Shown here one piece after another: positions 43,386-54,106 of a DNA stretch of 64,000 bases. A program made the position numbers and the translations under genes. The stretch is from the NCBI GenBank assembly GCA_029555415.1, contig JAKPSI010000061.1, positions 62,001-126,000 on the forward strand. The letters are read 5' to 3'. Source of the DNA: Bacteroidota bacterium. Lineage in GTDB: Bacteria; Bacteroidota; Bacteroidia; Chitinophagales; Chitinophagaceae. The notes under the pieces were generated by a model, which did not search any database, was not told the origin of the DNA, and was given only the letters and a program-made list of their open reading frames with translations. Each line of letters begins with the position of its first letter. Within the stretch, counting starts at the first letter, position 1.

Positions 43386-45095
43386 TTATTTAATAGTGCG
43401 TACCAGCACGACCCCGTTTTTAAGATCCGCCATTTTCCCGTCCGTACTGAACAGTCGCGTTAATACAATGTACACGCCCGCAGGCAATGCCCTGCCGTGA
43501 TCGTCCAGTCCATCCCATTTCCATTCCGCATGCATGCCCGTCAGCTGATTCCTGGCAAGTACCTTCACCGGTACACCTGATGCACTGAAGATCGTAACTG
43601 TGGCCACAACGCCCGTCCGGTCCGCATCATAGCGGATCACTGCCACATCATCCCGCCCGTCATTGTCCGGGGAAAAAAGAGCAGGACTGACCGAAACCGT
43701 TTCAGGTGCCGGATCCGTTCTTTTATACTGTGAATTCTTATATCCCGGTGTTCCGTATCCGGAAACATAGGAAGCCGAATGCCAGTTCATAGGATCCTGC
43801 GTATGTCCTGCGGGATCGATCCTTTCCAGTGCCACCCCTTCCGGATCCGTGATCAGTTTGAAATGCCAGTCTTTATTGTAATGAAGTTCATCCACTACAT
43901 TCCCGTTCGCATCCAGTGCCAGTGCCGTTCCTTCCGTTTCCGGGAATGCAGGCAGTACAGGCATCTCCAGCACCGCATCCGGATCTTTCAGGAAGTACTC
44001 CCGGTCCAGTGCAGCCGCATCTTCCGTCAGCACGATATGATCACCCGGATAAATGAAATAAGGAACACTGCTGATGGGTTTCACGGATGCAACCGTTCCG
44101 CCACTGTTTCGGTTGGCAATGTATAAACGAGATGCATCGAAAATATGATGGCCATTATTAAAGAGTTCAAGGTAGTCGCCACCGGAAGGGCGCGGATCGA
44201 AAAGGATCTCATTGATGATCCATTCGCCCGCCACCGGATCTGATGCGATACCGGCCCGTATTTGCTCCGCTCCATTCATGCTGTTATTACCGCAATCCGG
44301 GATACCCGTTGCCGTGATAGCATACACGGTTCCGGCCTGCATCGCTGTTTGCAACAGGATCGTGACGCTATTGAATAAGGGAGGGTTGGTACGGATGCTG
44401 AGCGGACTTAAAGAGTGGCTGAACCGGTAATGGGCCGGATCGGTAGCGGCAAGACTATCCACCGGTTCATTAAACACCAGAACGATCGTCACACTGTCCG
44501 TGCTGTAACTGCGTAGCAATCGTGGTCCTGTTTGATCTGTGATCGAAGCATTCACTTCATTCTTTTTTCCAGGTGTACCGCCATTGGAGGCTGTACTCGC
44601 TGCCCAGTTATTTTTATCCGCACAGGGGCGGGCCGGATCTTTCATTTCCAAACTCCAGCCGCCATCTTTTTTCAATTCACTTTCATACCATTTCACGGAG
44701 TAGTTCACGGCATGGATCACTTTGCCGGCGGATGAACGGAGTGAGATGAGATCGCCATCGTTGTCGAGTGAAGGGAAACTGGTCACGCTGACGGCGGTAC
44801 CGAATGCAGTCATCGTATTCAGTGCGCCGCTGCTGCAAACGATGAGGAAACTGTCGGGCTGTAAAATAAAAGACGGGAGCGGTCCGCTCACAGTGGTCAG
44901 ATCACTCAGCCGGCAACCCTGCAGGTTGATTGCATGTCCGGAAACATTCTTCAGTTCGACCCATTCATTATTGGGCAGTCCTACAACCGGTGAAGGATCG
45001 GCCATGATCTCATCGATCACGATATCATACCGGTTTTGCGCTGTTAACGGGATCGTCCAGAACCCGCACAGCATCAGTATTACAGCATATCTCAT
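43386..45095 (-). CDS. Secreted lamin-tail-domain protein with C-terminal sorting-like domain
   Basis: 569 codons with a signal peptide ending PLTAQ. Two lamin-tail (LTD) domains are seen: IDEIMADPSPVVGLPNNEWV near residue 25 and GEWIINEILFDPRPSGGDYL near 295. Between them is an Ig-like region (VTIVLVFNEPVDSLAATDPA). The end (ALFSPDNDGRDDVAVIRYD, VTIFSASGVPVKVLARN, WDGLDDHGRALPAGVYIVL) is a FlgD/CHU_C-like domain, as in T9SS-exported proteins. The protein probably reaches the cell surface; its ligand is unknown. Confidence 0.85.
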   Translation of the reverse strand: MRYAVILMLCGFWTIPLTAQNRYDIVIDEIMADPSPVVGLPNNEWVELKNVSGHAINLQGCRLSDLTTVSGPLPSFILQPDSFLIVCSSGALNTMTAFGTAVSVTSFPSLDNDGDLISLRSSAGKVIHAVNYSVKWYESELKKDGGWSLEMKDPARPCADKNNWAASTASNGGTPGKKNEVNASITDQTGPRLLRSYSTDSVTIVLVFNEPVDSLAATDPAHYRFSHSLSPLSIRTNPPLFNSVTILLQTAMQAGTVYAITATGIPDCGNNSMNGAEQIRAGIASDPVAGEWIINEILFDPRPSGGDYLELFNNGHHIFDASRLYIANRNSGGTVASVKPISSVPYFIYPGDHIVLTEDAAALDREYFLKDPDAVLEMPVLPAFPETEGTALALDANGNVVDELHYNKDWHFKLITDPEGVALERIDPAGHTQDPMNWHSASYVSGYGTPGYKNSQYKRTDPAPETVSVSPALFSPDNDGRDDVAVIRYDADRTGVVATVTIFSASGVPVKVLARNQLTGMHAEWKWDGLDDHGRALPAGVYIVLTRLFSTDGKMADLKNGVVLVRTIK

Positions 45096-45149
45096 GATCG
45101 CTAAACTAACGCTCGTAACAGGGGTGTTGCGAAAGAATATTCCCGATTA

Positions 45150-45181
45150 TTTGGGTGAAAAAACGTCAGGAGCTATATTTG
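45150..45181 (+). promoter_or_regulatory. Promoter of the asd leader
   Basis: TTTG (45150-45153), 20 bases, TATATTTG (45174-45181): both elements match the Bacteroidota vegetative promoter with ideal spacing. Transcription should begin at about 45185-45190, just before the leader ORF and about 180 bases before asd. Confidence 0.7.
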
Positions 45182-45190
45182 CAATTCGTA

Positions 45191-45235
45191 ATGATGACAA
45201 TGAAACATACAAAGCGCACGAAGAAACGTTCCTGA
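45191..45235 (+). CDS. Putative asd leader peptide (14 aa)
   Basis: ATG 45191 opens a 14-codon frame, MMTMKHTKRTKKRS, ending at TGA 45233. Ten of 14 residues are Met (3), Thr (3) or Lys (4), the three end products of the aspartate-family pathway that runs through Asd. The start is only a few bases after the predicted transcription start. Downstream lie a hairpin (TTATGT / ACATAA, 45251-45270) and a strong terminator. This is the layout of a translation-coupled attenuator. That the peptide is made is inference. Confidence 0.45.
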   Translation: MMTMKHTKRTKKRS

Positions 45236-45279
45236 GGGAGGTTTGCAGCGTTATGTATGTAGAAACATAAAAACTGTAG

Positions 45280-45311
45280 CAGGCCTTCCAAACGGAAGGC
45301 CTGTTTTTTTT
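45280..45311 (+). terminator. Strong intrinsic terminator in the asd leader
   Basis: CAGGCCTTCC (45280-45289) and GGAAGGCCTG (45294-45303) form a perfect 10-bp stem with a 4-base loop, followed by eight or more T. It lies 58 bases before the asd start and after the leader ORF, with no other plus-strand gene upstream to terminate. GGGAGG at 45236-45241, directly after the leader stop, could pair with CCTTCC in the left arm as an antiterminator. Confidence 0.8.
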
Positions 45312-45369
45312 AAACCGATTATTCAATAAAAACCGCTGTCTCTGTACAGCGACCGGGGGGAAACAAAAA

Positions 45370-46377
45370 ATGAAAGTTGCAGTTGTCGGCGCTACCGGCC
45401 TGGTAGGCACCAAAATGTTACAGGTACTGGCTGAAAGGAATTTTCCGGTAACGGAGATCATTCCCGTAGCTTCTGAAAGATCCGTAGGCAAGGAAGTGGA
45501 ATTCAGGGGAAAGAAGTACAAGGTGGTCAGTATGGCCGATGGTATCGCGGCAAAACCTGCAGTGGCGATCTTCTCAGCTGGTGGCAGCACTTCACTGGAA
45601 TGGGCGCCTAAATTCGCGGAAGCAGGGATCACCGTGGTTGATAATTCATCCGCCTGGCGCATGGATCCCTCCAAACCACTCATTGTTCCGGAGATCAATG
45701 CGGATATCCTCACGCCGGCTGACAAGATCATCGCCAATCCCAACTGCTCTACCATTCAGATGGTAGTGGCGTTGAATCCCCTGCATAAAAAATACGGTAT
45801 CAAACGTGTGATCGTGAGTACGTATCAGAGCGTGACCGGTACCGGGAAAAAAGCGGTGGACCAGCTGATGGGTGAAAGAGCGAAAGCCGAACGCGGATCG
45901 GATGCGGAATATCCGATGGCGTATAAATATCCCATCGATCTGAATGTGATCCCGCAGATCGACGTGTTCCTCGATAATGGGTATACCAAAGAGGAAATGA
46001 AGATGGTGAATGAAACCAAGAAGATCATGCGTGATGATTCCATCCGTGTCACCGCTACTACCGTGCGGATCCCCGTGATGGGTGGCCACAGCGAAAGTGT
46101 GAACGTGGAATTTGAAAAAGAATTCGATCTGGCTGAAGTAAGGAACCTGCTGCAATCCGCGCCTGGCGTGGTGCTGGTGGATGAGCCCGCTTCTCAGCAA
46201 TACCCCATGCCGATGGACGCGCATGAGAAAGATGAAGTATTCGTAGGTCGTTTACGCCGTGATGAAACACAACCGAACACCCTCAATATGTGGATCGTTT
46301 CCGATAACCTCCGCAAGGGTGCCGCTACCAATGCGGTGCAGATCGCGGAATACCTGCAGGCGAATAACCTGCTGTAA
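45370..46377 (+). CDS. asd: Aspartate-semialdehyde dehydrogenase
   Basis: 335 codons, normal length. NADP-binding start VAVVGATGLVGTKMLQVLAE, catalytic Cys126 in IIANPNCSTIQM, substrate-binding segment STYQSVTGTGKKAVDQL and catalytic His240 in PVMGGHSESVNVE are all intact. It reduces aspartyl phosphate to aspartate semialdehyde for Lys, Met, Thr and diaminopimelate synthesis. A small hairpin (CGCTGT / ACAGCG, 45334-45351) lies between the leader terminator and the start. It ends 2 bases from the convergent DUF2461 gene. Confidence 0.96.
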   Translation: MKVAVVGATGLVGTKMLQVLAERNFPVTEIIPVASERSVGKEVEFRGKKYKVVSMADGIAAKPAVAIFSAGGSTSLEWAPKFAEAGITVVDNSSAWRMDPSKPLIVPEINADILTPADKIIANPNCSTIQMVVALNPLHKKYGIKRVIVSTYQSVTGTGKKAVDQLMGERAKAERGSDAEYPMAYKYPIDLNVIPQIDVFLDNGYTKEEMKMVNETKKIMRDDSIRVTATTVRIPVMGGHSESVNVEFEKEFDLAEVRNLLQSAPGVVLVDEPASQQYPMPMDAHEKDEVFVGRLRRDETQPNTLNMWIVSDNLRKGAATNAVQIAEYLQANNLL

Positions 46378-46379
46378 GG

Positions 46380-47048
46380 TTATTGCATACCTTCGTTAAT
46401 GAATTCAATGACCGGTTGCAATGCTGCAAAGCTTGCAACCGTTTTTTTTACGAGATCCTTAGATCCCAGTTCCGCATCTTTTACTTTCAGCATGGCAATG
46501 AAACTCTTCAGTTTCAGATAGTCGCCTGCCGGGTTATCCGGTTCGTAACCTTTCGGAACGCGACTGAGCGAGAGTTCCGCGCTTTTATCGAGGTCGCCAT
46601 ACACGGCTTTGAAATTCTTATGACTAATGATCTTTTTGAACGCCGCGAAATTATAATCGATCTCCTGTCTTACTTTTTTCAATTCTTCCGGTCCGGGCAT
46701 ATAGATGCCGCCGCCCGTAAAACTGCCTCCCGGCTCCAGATGGAAATAATAACCAGCTGAGCTCATCGCTTTCTTGCCGGCCTTGTTGATACTGGCCCCG
46801 AAGTTGGATTTGTATGGAGATTTATCCTTGGAGAAACGCACATCCCGGTTGATGCGGAACAGACAATCCTTCGCCACCAAACCTTTTATGGATGTATCTT
46901 TCTTACTATGCAGATCGATCACCTGCTGTACAAATGCCGCGAAATCCGCTTTCGCTGTTTCATACACTTTCCGGTTCGCATCGAACCAGGGCTTATTGTT
47001 GTTCTTTTTAAGGTCCTTCAGGAATTTGATGGTGGAAGACTGCAACAT
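46380..47048 (-). CDS. DUF2461-family protein
   Basis: 222 codons. TIKFLKDLKKNNNKPWFDAN at the start, FRINRDVRFSKDKSPYKSNF in the middle and GYYFHLEPGGSFTGGGIYMP are the conserved blocks of DUF2461/TIGR02453. No function is established for the family. Convergent with asd, with only 2 bases between stop codons and no hairpin visible between them. Confidence 0.9.
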   Translation of the reverse strand: MLQSSTIKFLKDLKKNNNKPWFDANRKVYETAKADFAAFVQQVIDLHSKKDTSIKGLVAKDCLFRINRDVRFSKDKSPYKSNFGASINKAGKKAMSSAGYYFHLEPGGSFTGGGIYMPGPEELKKVRQEIDYNFAAFKKIISHKNFKAVYGDLDKSAELSLSRVPKGYEPDNPAGDYLKLKSFIAMLKVKDAELGSKDLVKKTVASFAALQPVIEFINEGMQ

Positions 47049-47122
47049 GATGTTCGTTTTGATAAAGATACATTGCCGGAGGGTTGTTGCGGACGTGTTT
47101 TAAACAGAAATAGCGGGAAAAA

Positions 47123-47498
47123 GACAGTCGCTAGCCAGTAGTCATTAGTCGGTAGTCCGTGCTAAGTGGAATCAGGGTGTCATATTACTCACGGTATTCT
47201 GAAATTCTGATAAAACGATCTCACCACTCACAGTAAATAAATTAACCACAGAGACGCTGAGATAAGAGTTTCGTTGAAATTTGTTGGCGTACTAAAGCTG
47301 TTTGAGCACACAGGCCGCGCGGGGCGCAGCAACGAGGTTAAGTTGTAAATTATGTATGTAATTAGAAGGTACTCGTGGCTCATAGCTCGCAACTCACAGC
47401 TTTTATTTTAAAAACAAATGCTGAAGCGAGGAGGAACTTTCTTAGGAGTGACTAACGACTACAGACTAACGACTACAGACTACCGACTACCGACTGCT
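47123..47498. repeat. Gap of 449 bp with three 7-bp repeat arrays and a core copy
   Basis: No gene is seen between 47049 and 47497. Arrays: six units of agtagtc type at 47123-47164; five units of gtggctc/gcaactc type at 47368-47402; seven units of gactaac/gactacc type at 47450-47498, ending on the stop codon of the next minus-strand gene. Just before the last array, 47422-47449 resembles the 28-bp core of the compound elements (GAGGAACTTTCTTAGGA), with one base of offset. The stretch 47165-47367 shows no clear structure. Confidence 0.75.
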
Positions 47499-48061
47499 TA
47501 CTTCACCCTTCCCCAATTCTCCCCGCTCTTGATCCTGTACAACGTCATTTCACTGACTTTGTAATTGGAAGCGAGTTGTTTGATGGTAATGGTGCGGCTC
47601 TTGCTGTTCAGTACGGTTTTGATCTTTTTCACCTGAGCACTGGTAAGTTTCAAACCATTCGGGCGGGCGGCCTGCACCGCTTTGTAAGCGATCTTAGCCG
47701 GACTCTTCTGCTGATGTTTGATCACTTCTTCCTGGGTCGCCCAGCGGAGATTGCTGCTGCGGTTATCCAGTTTATTATGATTGACGTGGATGACGAAGGC
47801 GTGCTTGCCTGATTTTTTTTGCTGGAAGGCACCCGCTACTTCGCGGTGGATGTACAGCGTGCCCTTGTTACCCGGGCGGTGCAGGTTGAGGGTCCGGTAC
47901 CCTGTGGTCAGGGAACCGGTCAGTAATTTGCCGTCGGCAACGGGGTCCTCTTTATAACTCGCAATACGACCGTGATTTGACACGGCATACCTGTTCCGGA
48001 GTTGTCTCCAACCCGCAAACACCAGCGGTTTCCAGAGTTCTCCGGCTAATTTCTTGATCAT
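47498..48061 (-). CDS. NUMOD4/HNH endonuclease-like protein
   Basis: 187 codons. The NUMOD4-like N-terminus (LWKPLVFAGWRQLRNRYAVS, NHGRIASYK) is followed by an HNH_3-type core (VAGAFQ, VIHVNHNKLDNRSSNLRWAT) with the catalytic His-Asn-His pattern. The C-terminal 50 residues resemble a small HTH (IKQLASNYKVSEMTLYRIKS). Such proteins are related to free-standing homing endonucleases or phage HNH nucleases. It is not inside an intron or intein here, and its stop codon lies at the end of a 7-bp repeat array. Confidence 0.8.
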   Translation of the reverse strand: MIKKLAGELWKPLVFAGWRQLRNRYAVSNHGRIASYKEDPVADGKLLTGSLTTGYRTLNLHRPGNKGTLYIHREVAGAFQQKKSGKHAFVIHVNHNKLDNRSSNLRWATQEEVIKHQQKSPAKIAYKAVQAARPNGLKLTSAQVKKIKTVLNSKSRTITIKQLASNYKVSEMTLYRIKSGENWGRVK

Positions 48062-48192
48062 AAAAAAATGATTTTTGATAGCCAGGAACGGTTGCGTCGG
48101 GGAAAATAGAAGTGCAGTGAGCAGCCCCGGGCAATTCGTTGTTTTTGTTTCTATACCTAAGTTAATATAAAAAGGGAGAAATCAACCGGTAT

Positions 48193-50298
<2,106 letters not shown>

Positions 50299-50471
50299 TT
50301 ACACTATAAAGGTAGGGGCTGCCCGAAAACAGACCCCCGAAAATTGACCGGAATTTAATGTGTTGTAAATACATATTTGTAACTTCGGAAACGATTTTGC
50401 CGGGAACGAAGGGGGTATGGATATTTGATACCAGCTCGTTGCCCTCAACCTGTCTTATTAAATTGCCTGCC

Positions 50472-53369
50472 ATGATCAAAAAACTCAGTTTCCTTGTTGC
50501 AGCCCTTGGCTTCTTTTTTTGCGGATCCGCACAGTTACTGACCTGGACGCCTGATTTCGCGAAAGACAATGACAACATCGTGATCACGATGGATGCCACC
50601 AAGGGAAACCAGGGACTGCTGAACTACACACCTACCAGTGATGTGTATGTGCATATCGGACTGATCACGAGTCTGAGCACCGGTCCTGGCGACTGGAAAT
50701 ATGCCAAATTCACCTGGGGTACCACCAATGCAGCTGCGCAGGCGACCTATCTCGGCAATAACAAATGGTCTTACACCATCAATAACCCCCGTACATTTTT
50801 CAATTCGCCAACTGGCGTTCCCGCGGGAGAAACCATCCTGAAGATCGCGATCCTGTTCCGCAATGGCAGTGGCTCTACGGTTCTGCGAAACGCGGACGGA
50901 TCTGATATGTATGTACCCATTTACGATAACACACTGGCTGTACGGTTCAGTCTGCCTCCTTTCCAGCCCATGAGCACACCGGCACCTGAAACCATTACCA
51001 AACAGGTCGGTGATAACATCGCACTCACCGCGATCTCAAATAATGCTGCCACGCTGAAATTATTCCTCAACGGAAATCAGATACAGACTGCATCCGCGGC
51101 CACAACGATCAGTGCTTCACCTACGCTGACCACAAGCGGTAACCAGACGGTCATGGCTGAAGCCAATGATGGTACAACCACCAAGCAAACAAGTTTCAAC
51201 TTCTTTGTATCCGCCGCACCGGTCGTATTGCCATTGCCCGCAGGGGTCAGGGATGGTATCAATTATGAAGCCGGCAATACATCAGTTGTACTGGTATTGT
51301 ACGCGCCCAATAAATCACGTATATCCGTAATCGGTGAATTCCCCGGAAGTAACTGGCAGGAACAGTCGGCCTATGTGATGAATAAAACGCCCGACAATAA
51401 TTACTGGTGGCTGCGCATCACCGGGCTGACACCCGGCACGGAATACGCGTTCCAGTACCTGGTGGACGGTAACCTGAAAGTTGCGGAACCTTATTGTGAA
51501 AAGATACTCGATCCGAATAATGACGGTTTTATCTCAGCCACCACTTATCCTGGTCTGAAAGCTTATCCGACCGGTCTCACCACCGGAGTCGTGAGCGTGC
51601 TGCAAACGAACGCACCAGCTTACAACTGGCAGGTAACGAATTTCACCAGGCCCGATAAAAGAAGTCTTGTCGTGTATGAAATGCTGCTGCGCGATTTTGT
51701 GGCGGCGCACGACTGGAAAACATTACGCGATACACTGAGCTATCTGAAAACACTGGGCGTGAATGCGATCGAGCTCATGCCCATCAATGAATTTGAAGGA
51801 AATGACAGCTGGGGCTATAACCCTGATTTCTATTTCGCGCCCGATAAATATTATGGTCCCGCCAATACCCTCCGTGAATTCGTGGACTCCTGTCACAAAC
51901 GCGGGATCGCGGTGATCATGGATATCGCGCTGAACCACGCTACAGGACTGTGTCCGCTTGCTGCCTTGTACTGGAACAATGCCACGAGTCAGCCTGCGGC
52001 GAATAACCCCTGGTTCAACGTGACCGCAACACACCCCTTCAGTGTGTTCAATGATTTCAACCATGAAAGTCTTGCCACCCGTTATTTCACAAGCCGCGTC
52101 ATTGAACACTGGCTGGTGAATTATAAAATGGATGGTTACCGCTTCGATCTCTCGAAAGGGTTCACCCAGTTCAATTCCGGTGCGGATGTGAACCTGTGGG
52201 GACAGTATGACGCGTCCCGTATCGCGATCTGGAAACGTTATTATGATACGATGCAACTGAAATCGCCGGGCTCGTATACGATCCTGGAACATTTCGGCGG
52301 CAACCAGGAAGAAACCGAATTGTCGGATTATGGTATGATGCTCTGGGGTAATTCGAATTATAATTTCAGCCAGGCATCGATGGGATATCTGACGAATTCG
52401 AATTTTGATGCCTACCTGCATACGACCCGGGGCTGGTCTAAACCGGGACTGGTGAGTTACATGGAAAGTCATGATGAAGAAAGGCTCATGTACAACAACA
52501 AGACATCGGGTAATCTTTCAGGTGCGTACAACGTGAAGGACCTTGCTACCGGATTGAGCCGTCAGGAAATGACCGCGGCTTTCCTGCTGGGTGCACCGGG
52601 TCCCAAGATGATCTGGGAATTCGGCGAACTGGGTTATGATTATTCGATCAATACCTGTGCTGACCTGACGATCAATAACAACTGCAGACTGAGCGCGAAA
52701 CCCATTCGCTGGGATTATAAGACCACAACGGAACGCAAAAGATTATACGATATTTATTCCGCACTGATGAAACTGCGTGCGCACGGATGGTACAAGGATG
52801 TATTCAATGCGAACAATATCACTGTGGCAAAAAGTATGGGCAATACGGTGAAAACGCTGACCGTTCGCAGTGCGACCGATTCATCGATGATCTGTGTGAT
52901 CGGTAACTTTGATGTCAACCTGCTGTCCACCAGTTTCACTTTCCCTGCGGCGGGTACGTGGTATGATTACCTGACCGGTGGAACGATCTCTGCGACCGGT
53001 GCCGCGCAATCGGTCACCTTACAGCCCGGTGAATACCATGTTTACCTGAACCGGAACCTGGTGAATGCGGTCACAACACCTGTGACCAGTGTTATTCCGG
53101 CCGGCAGCCTGCTGCAGGCGAAGCTGTCACCGAACCCGGCGAATGTGAACGCGGTGCTTGAGTTCAATGTACCCGAAACAGGACATGTGTTCTGGCAGAT
53201 ATTCGATGCTGCCGGTAGGAAGCTGATGAGCAGTGATGCGGGTATGATGAGTAAGGGAGAACACAGGCTTGACCTGAGTTATTACACTTCGAAACTGACC
53301 ACCGGAACTTATATGCTGAACCTGCAGTTGAATAATAAGCGGGCAGCCGTTAAATTTGTCCGGAACTAA
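50472..53369 (+). CDS. Secreted GH13 alpha-amylase-family enzyme with T9SS signal
   Basis: About 965 codons from ATG 50472, which gives signal peptide MIKKLSFLVAALGFFFCGSA; the frame is open to 50358. Order: N-terminal Ig-like domains (20-290), a CBM48/E-set domain (VLYAPNKSRISVIGEFPGSN), then the GH13 barrel with VIMDIALNHATG, nucleophile Asp in YRFDLSKGF, acid/base Glu in YTILEHFGG and third Asp in MESHDEERLMY. The last 80 residues (KLSPNPANVNAVLEFNVPE ... GTYMLNLQLNNKRAAVKFVR) are a T9SS type A signal. It should cleave alpha-glucans outside the cell. The Nudix regulator follows 17 bases later. Confidence 0.92.
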   Translation: MIKKLSFLVAALGFFFCGSAQLLTWTPDFAKDNDNIVITMDATKGNQGLLNYTPTSDVYVHIGLITSLSTGPGDWKYAKFTWGTTNAAAQATYLGNNKWSYTINNPRTFFNSPTGVPAGETILKIAILFRNGSGSTVLRNADGSDMYVPIYDNTLAVRFSLPPFQPMSTPAPETITKQVGDNIALTAISNNAATLKLFLNGNQIQTASAATTISASPTLTTSGNQTVMAEANDGTTTKQTSFNFFVSAAPVVLPLPAGVRDGINYEAGNTSVVLVLYAPNKSRISVIGEFPGSNWQEQSAYVMNKTPDNNYWWLRITGLTPGTEYAFQYLVDGNLKVAEPYCEKILDPNNDGFISATTYPGLKAYPTGLTTGVVSVLQTNAPAYNWQVTNFTRPDKRSLVVYEMLLRDFVAAHDWKTLRDTLSYLKTLGVNAIELMPINEFEGNDSWGYNPDFYFAPDKYYGPANTLREFVDSCHKRGIAVIMDIALNHATGLCPLAALYWNNATSQPAANNPWFNVTATHPFSVFNDFNHESLATRYFTSRVIEHWLVNYKMDGYRFDLSKGFTQFNSGADVNLWGQYDASRIAIWKRYYDTMQLKSPGSYTILEHFGGNQEETELSDYGMMLWGNSNYNFSQASMGYLTNSNFDAYLHTTRGWSKPGLVSYMESHDEERLMYNNKTSGNLSGAYNVKDLATGLSRQEMTAAFLLGAPGPKMIWEFGELGYDYSINTCADLTINNNCRLSAKPIRWDYKTTTERKRLYDIYSALMKLRAHGWYKDVFNANNITVAKSMGNTVKTLTVRSATDSSMICVIGNFDVNLLSTSFTFPAAGTWYDYLTGGTISATGAAQSVTLQPGEYHVYLNRNLVNAVTTPVTSVIPAGSLLQAKLSPNPANVNAVLEFNVPETGHVFWQIFDAAGRKLMSSDAGMMSKGEHRLDLSYYTSKLTTGTYMLNLQLNNKRAAVKFVRN

Positions 53370-53386
53370 CGCTTGAATTGCCACAT

Positions 53387-54091
53387 ATGGAAAAATTAAG
53401 ACGCTTAAAAACGGCGGAGAGTGAGAAGATCAGTCACCTTGACTATTTCAATATCGCGATCTCGGTCGACTGTGTCATCTTCGGCTATGACAAGAATGAA
53501 CTGAAAGTACTGCTGATCAAATCCGACCTTGAAGAATTTGCCGGTGCATATTCTTTGCTGGGTGACCTGATCCGTACGGATGAAGATCTTGATACGGCCT
53601 CATACCGGGTGCTGAAAGAAAGGACAGGACTTGATGATGTATACCTGGAACAGGTGCATGCTTTCGGCGCACTCGACCGTCACCCTTCCGGCCGTGTCAT
53701 TACCATCGCCTATTATTCGCTGGTCGATATCAGCAATCATAAACTCCAGCTCGATACGAATGAACTGCACTGGCATCCGGTGCATACGATCCGTAAACTG
53801 GCCTTTGACCATAAACTGATCCTGGATACCTGCATGAACCGTTTGCAGACGCAGATCATGGAGCGGCCGGTCATCTTCAATTTATTGCCGGAAAAATTCT
53901 CACTGCGTGAATTACAGAAATTATATGAGGAGATCCTGGGTACAGAACTCGACCGCAGGAATTTCAGGAAGAAGATCGCGGTGAAGGACTGGCTGCAGGA
54001 CCTCGATGAGATGGAGTCCAATCTTTCGCACCGTCCGGGTAAATTATACGCGCTGAAGAAAGAATTCCGTCACAAAAGTGTGAACGCTTGA
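53387..54091 (+). CDS. Nudix-domain transcriptional regulator (NrtR/AraR type)
   Basis: About 234 codons from ATG 53387 (TTG 53378 is an upstream alternative). Residues 20-150 form a Nudix fold (ISVDCVIFGYDKNELKVLLI, YSLLGDLIRTDEDLDTASYR, VLKERTGL) whose Nudix box lacks the full catalytic GX5EX7REUXEE pattern. A winged-helix C-terminus follows (FSLRELQKLYEEILGTELDR, RNFRKKI). This is the layout of Nudix-related regulators, some of which sense arabinose, xylose or ADP-ribose. Lying directly after a glucan-degrading enzyme suggests a sugar effector. Confidence 0.88.
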   Translation: MEKLRRLKTAESEKISHLDYFNIAISVDCVIFGYDKNELKVLLIKSDLEEFAGAYSLLGDLIRTDEDLDTASYRVLKERTGLDDVYLEQVHAFGALDRHPSGRVITIAYYSLVDISNHKLQLDTNELHWHPVHTIRKLAFDHKLILDTCMNRLQTQIMERPVIFNLLPEKFSLRELQKLYEEILGTELDRRNFRKKIAVKDWLQDLDEMESNLSHRPGKLYALKKEFRHKSVNA

Positions 54092-54106
54092 TTCAGTGTA
54101 AACATT

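Noticed and set aside
45182-45369. Lysine riboswitch or other known metabolite riboswitch upstream of asd
   Set aside because: The leader of about 180 bases lacks the multi-helix junction expected for a lysine riboswitch, and a small ORF plus terminator explains it better.
45147-45755. A 202-codon minus-strand frame overlapping the asd start and leader
   Set aside because: It lies antisense to the conserved NADP-binding end of asd and to the terminator and has no recognisable domain.
47165-47367. Possible small gene or RNA in the gap before the HNH gene
   Set aside because: No open frame with a recognisable product, promoter or stable hairpin was seen; only loose repeat-like phrases.
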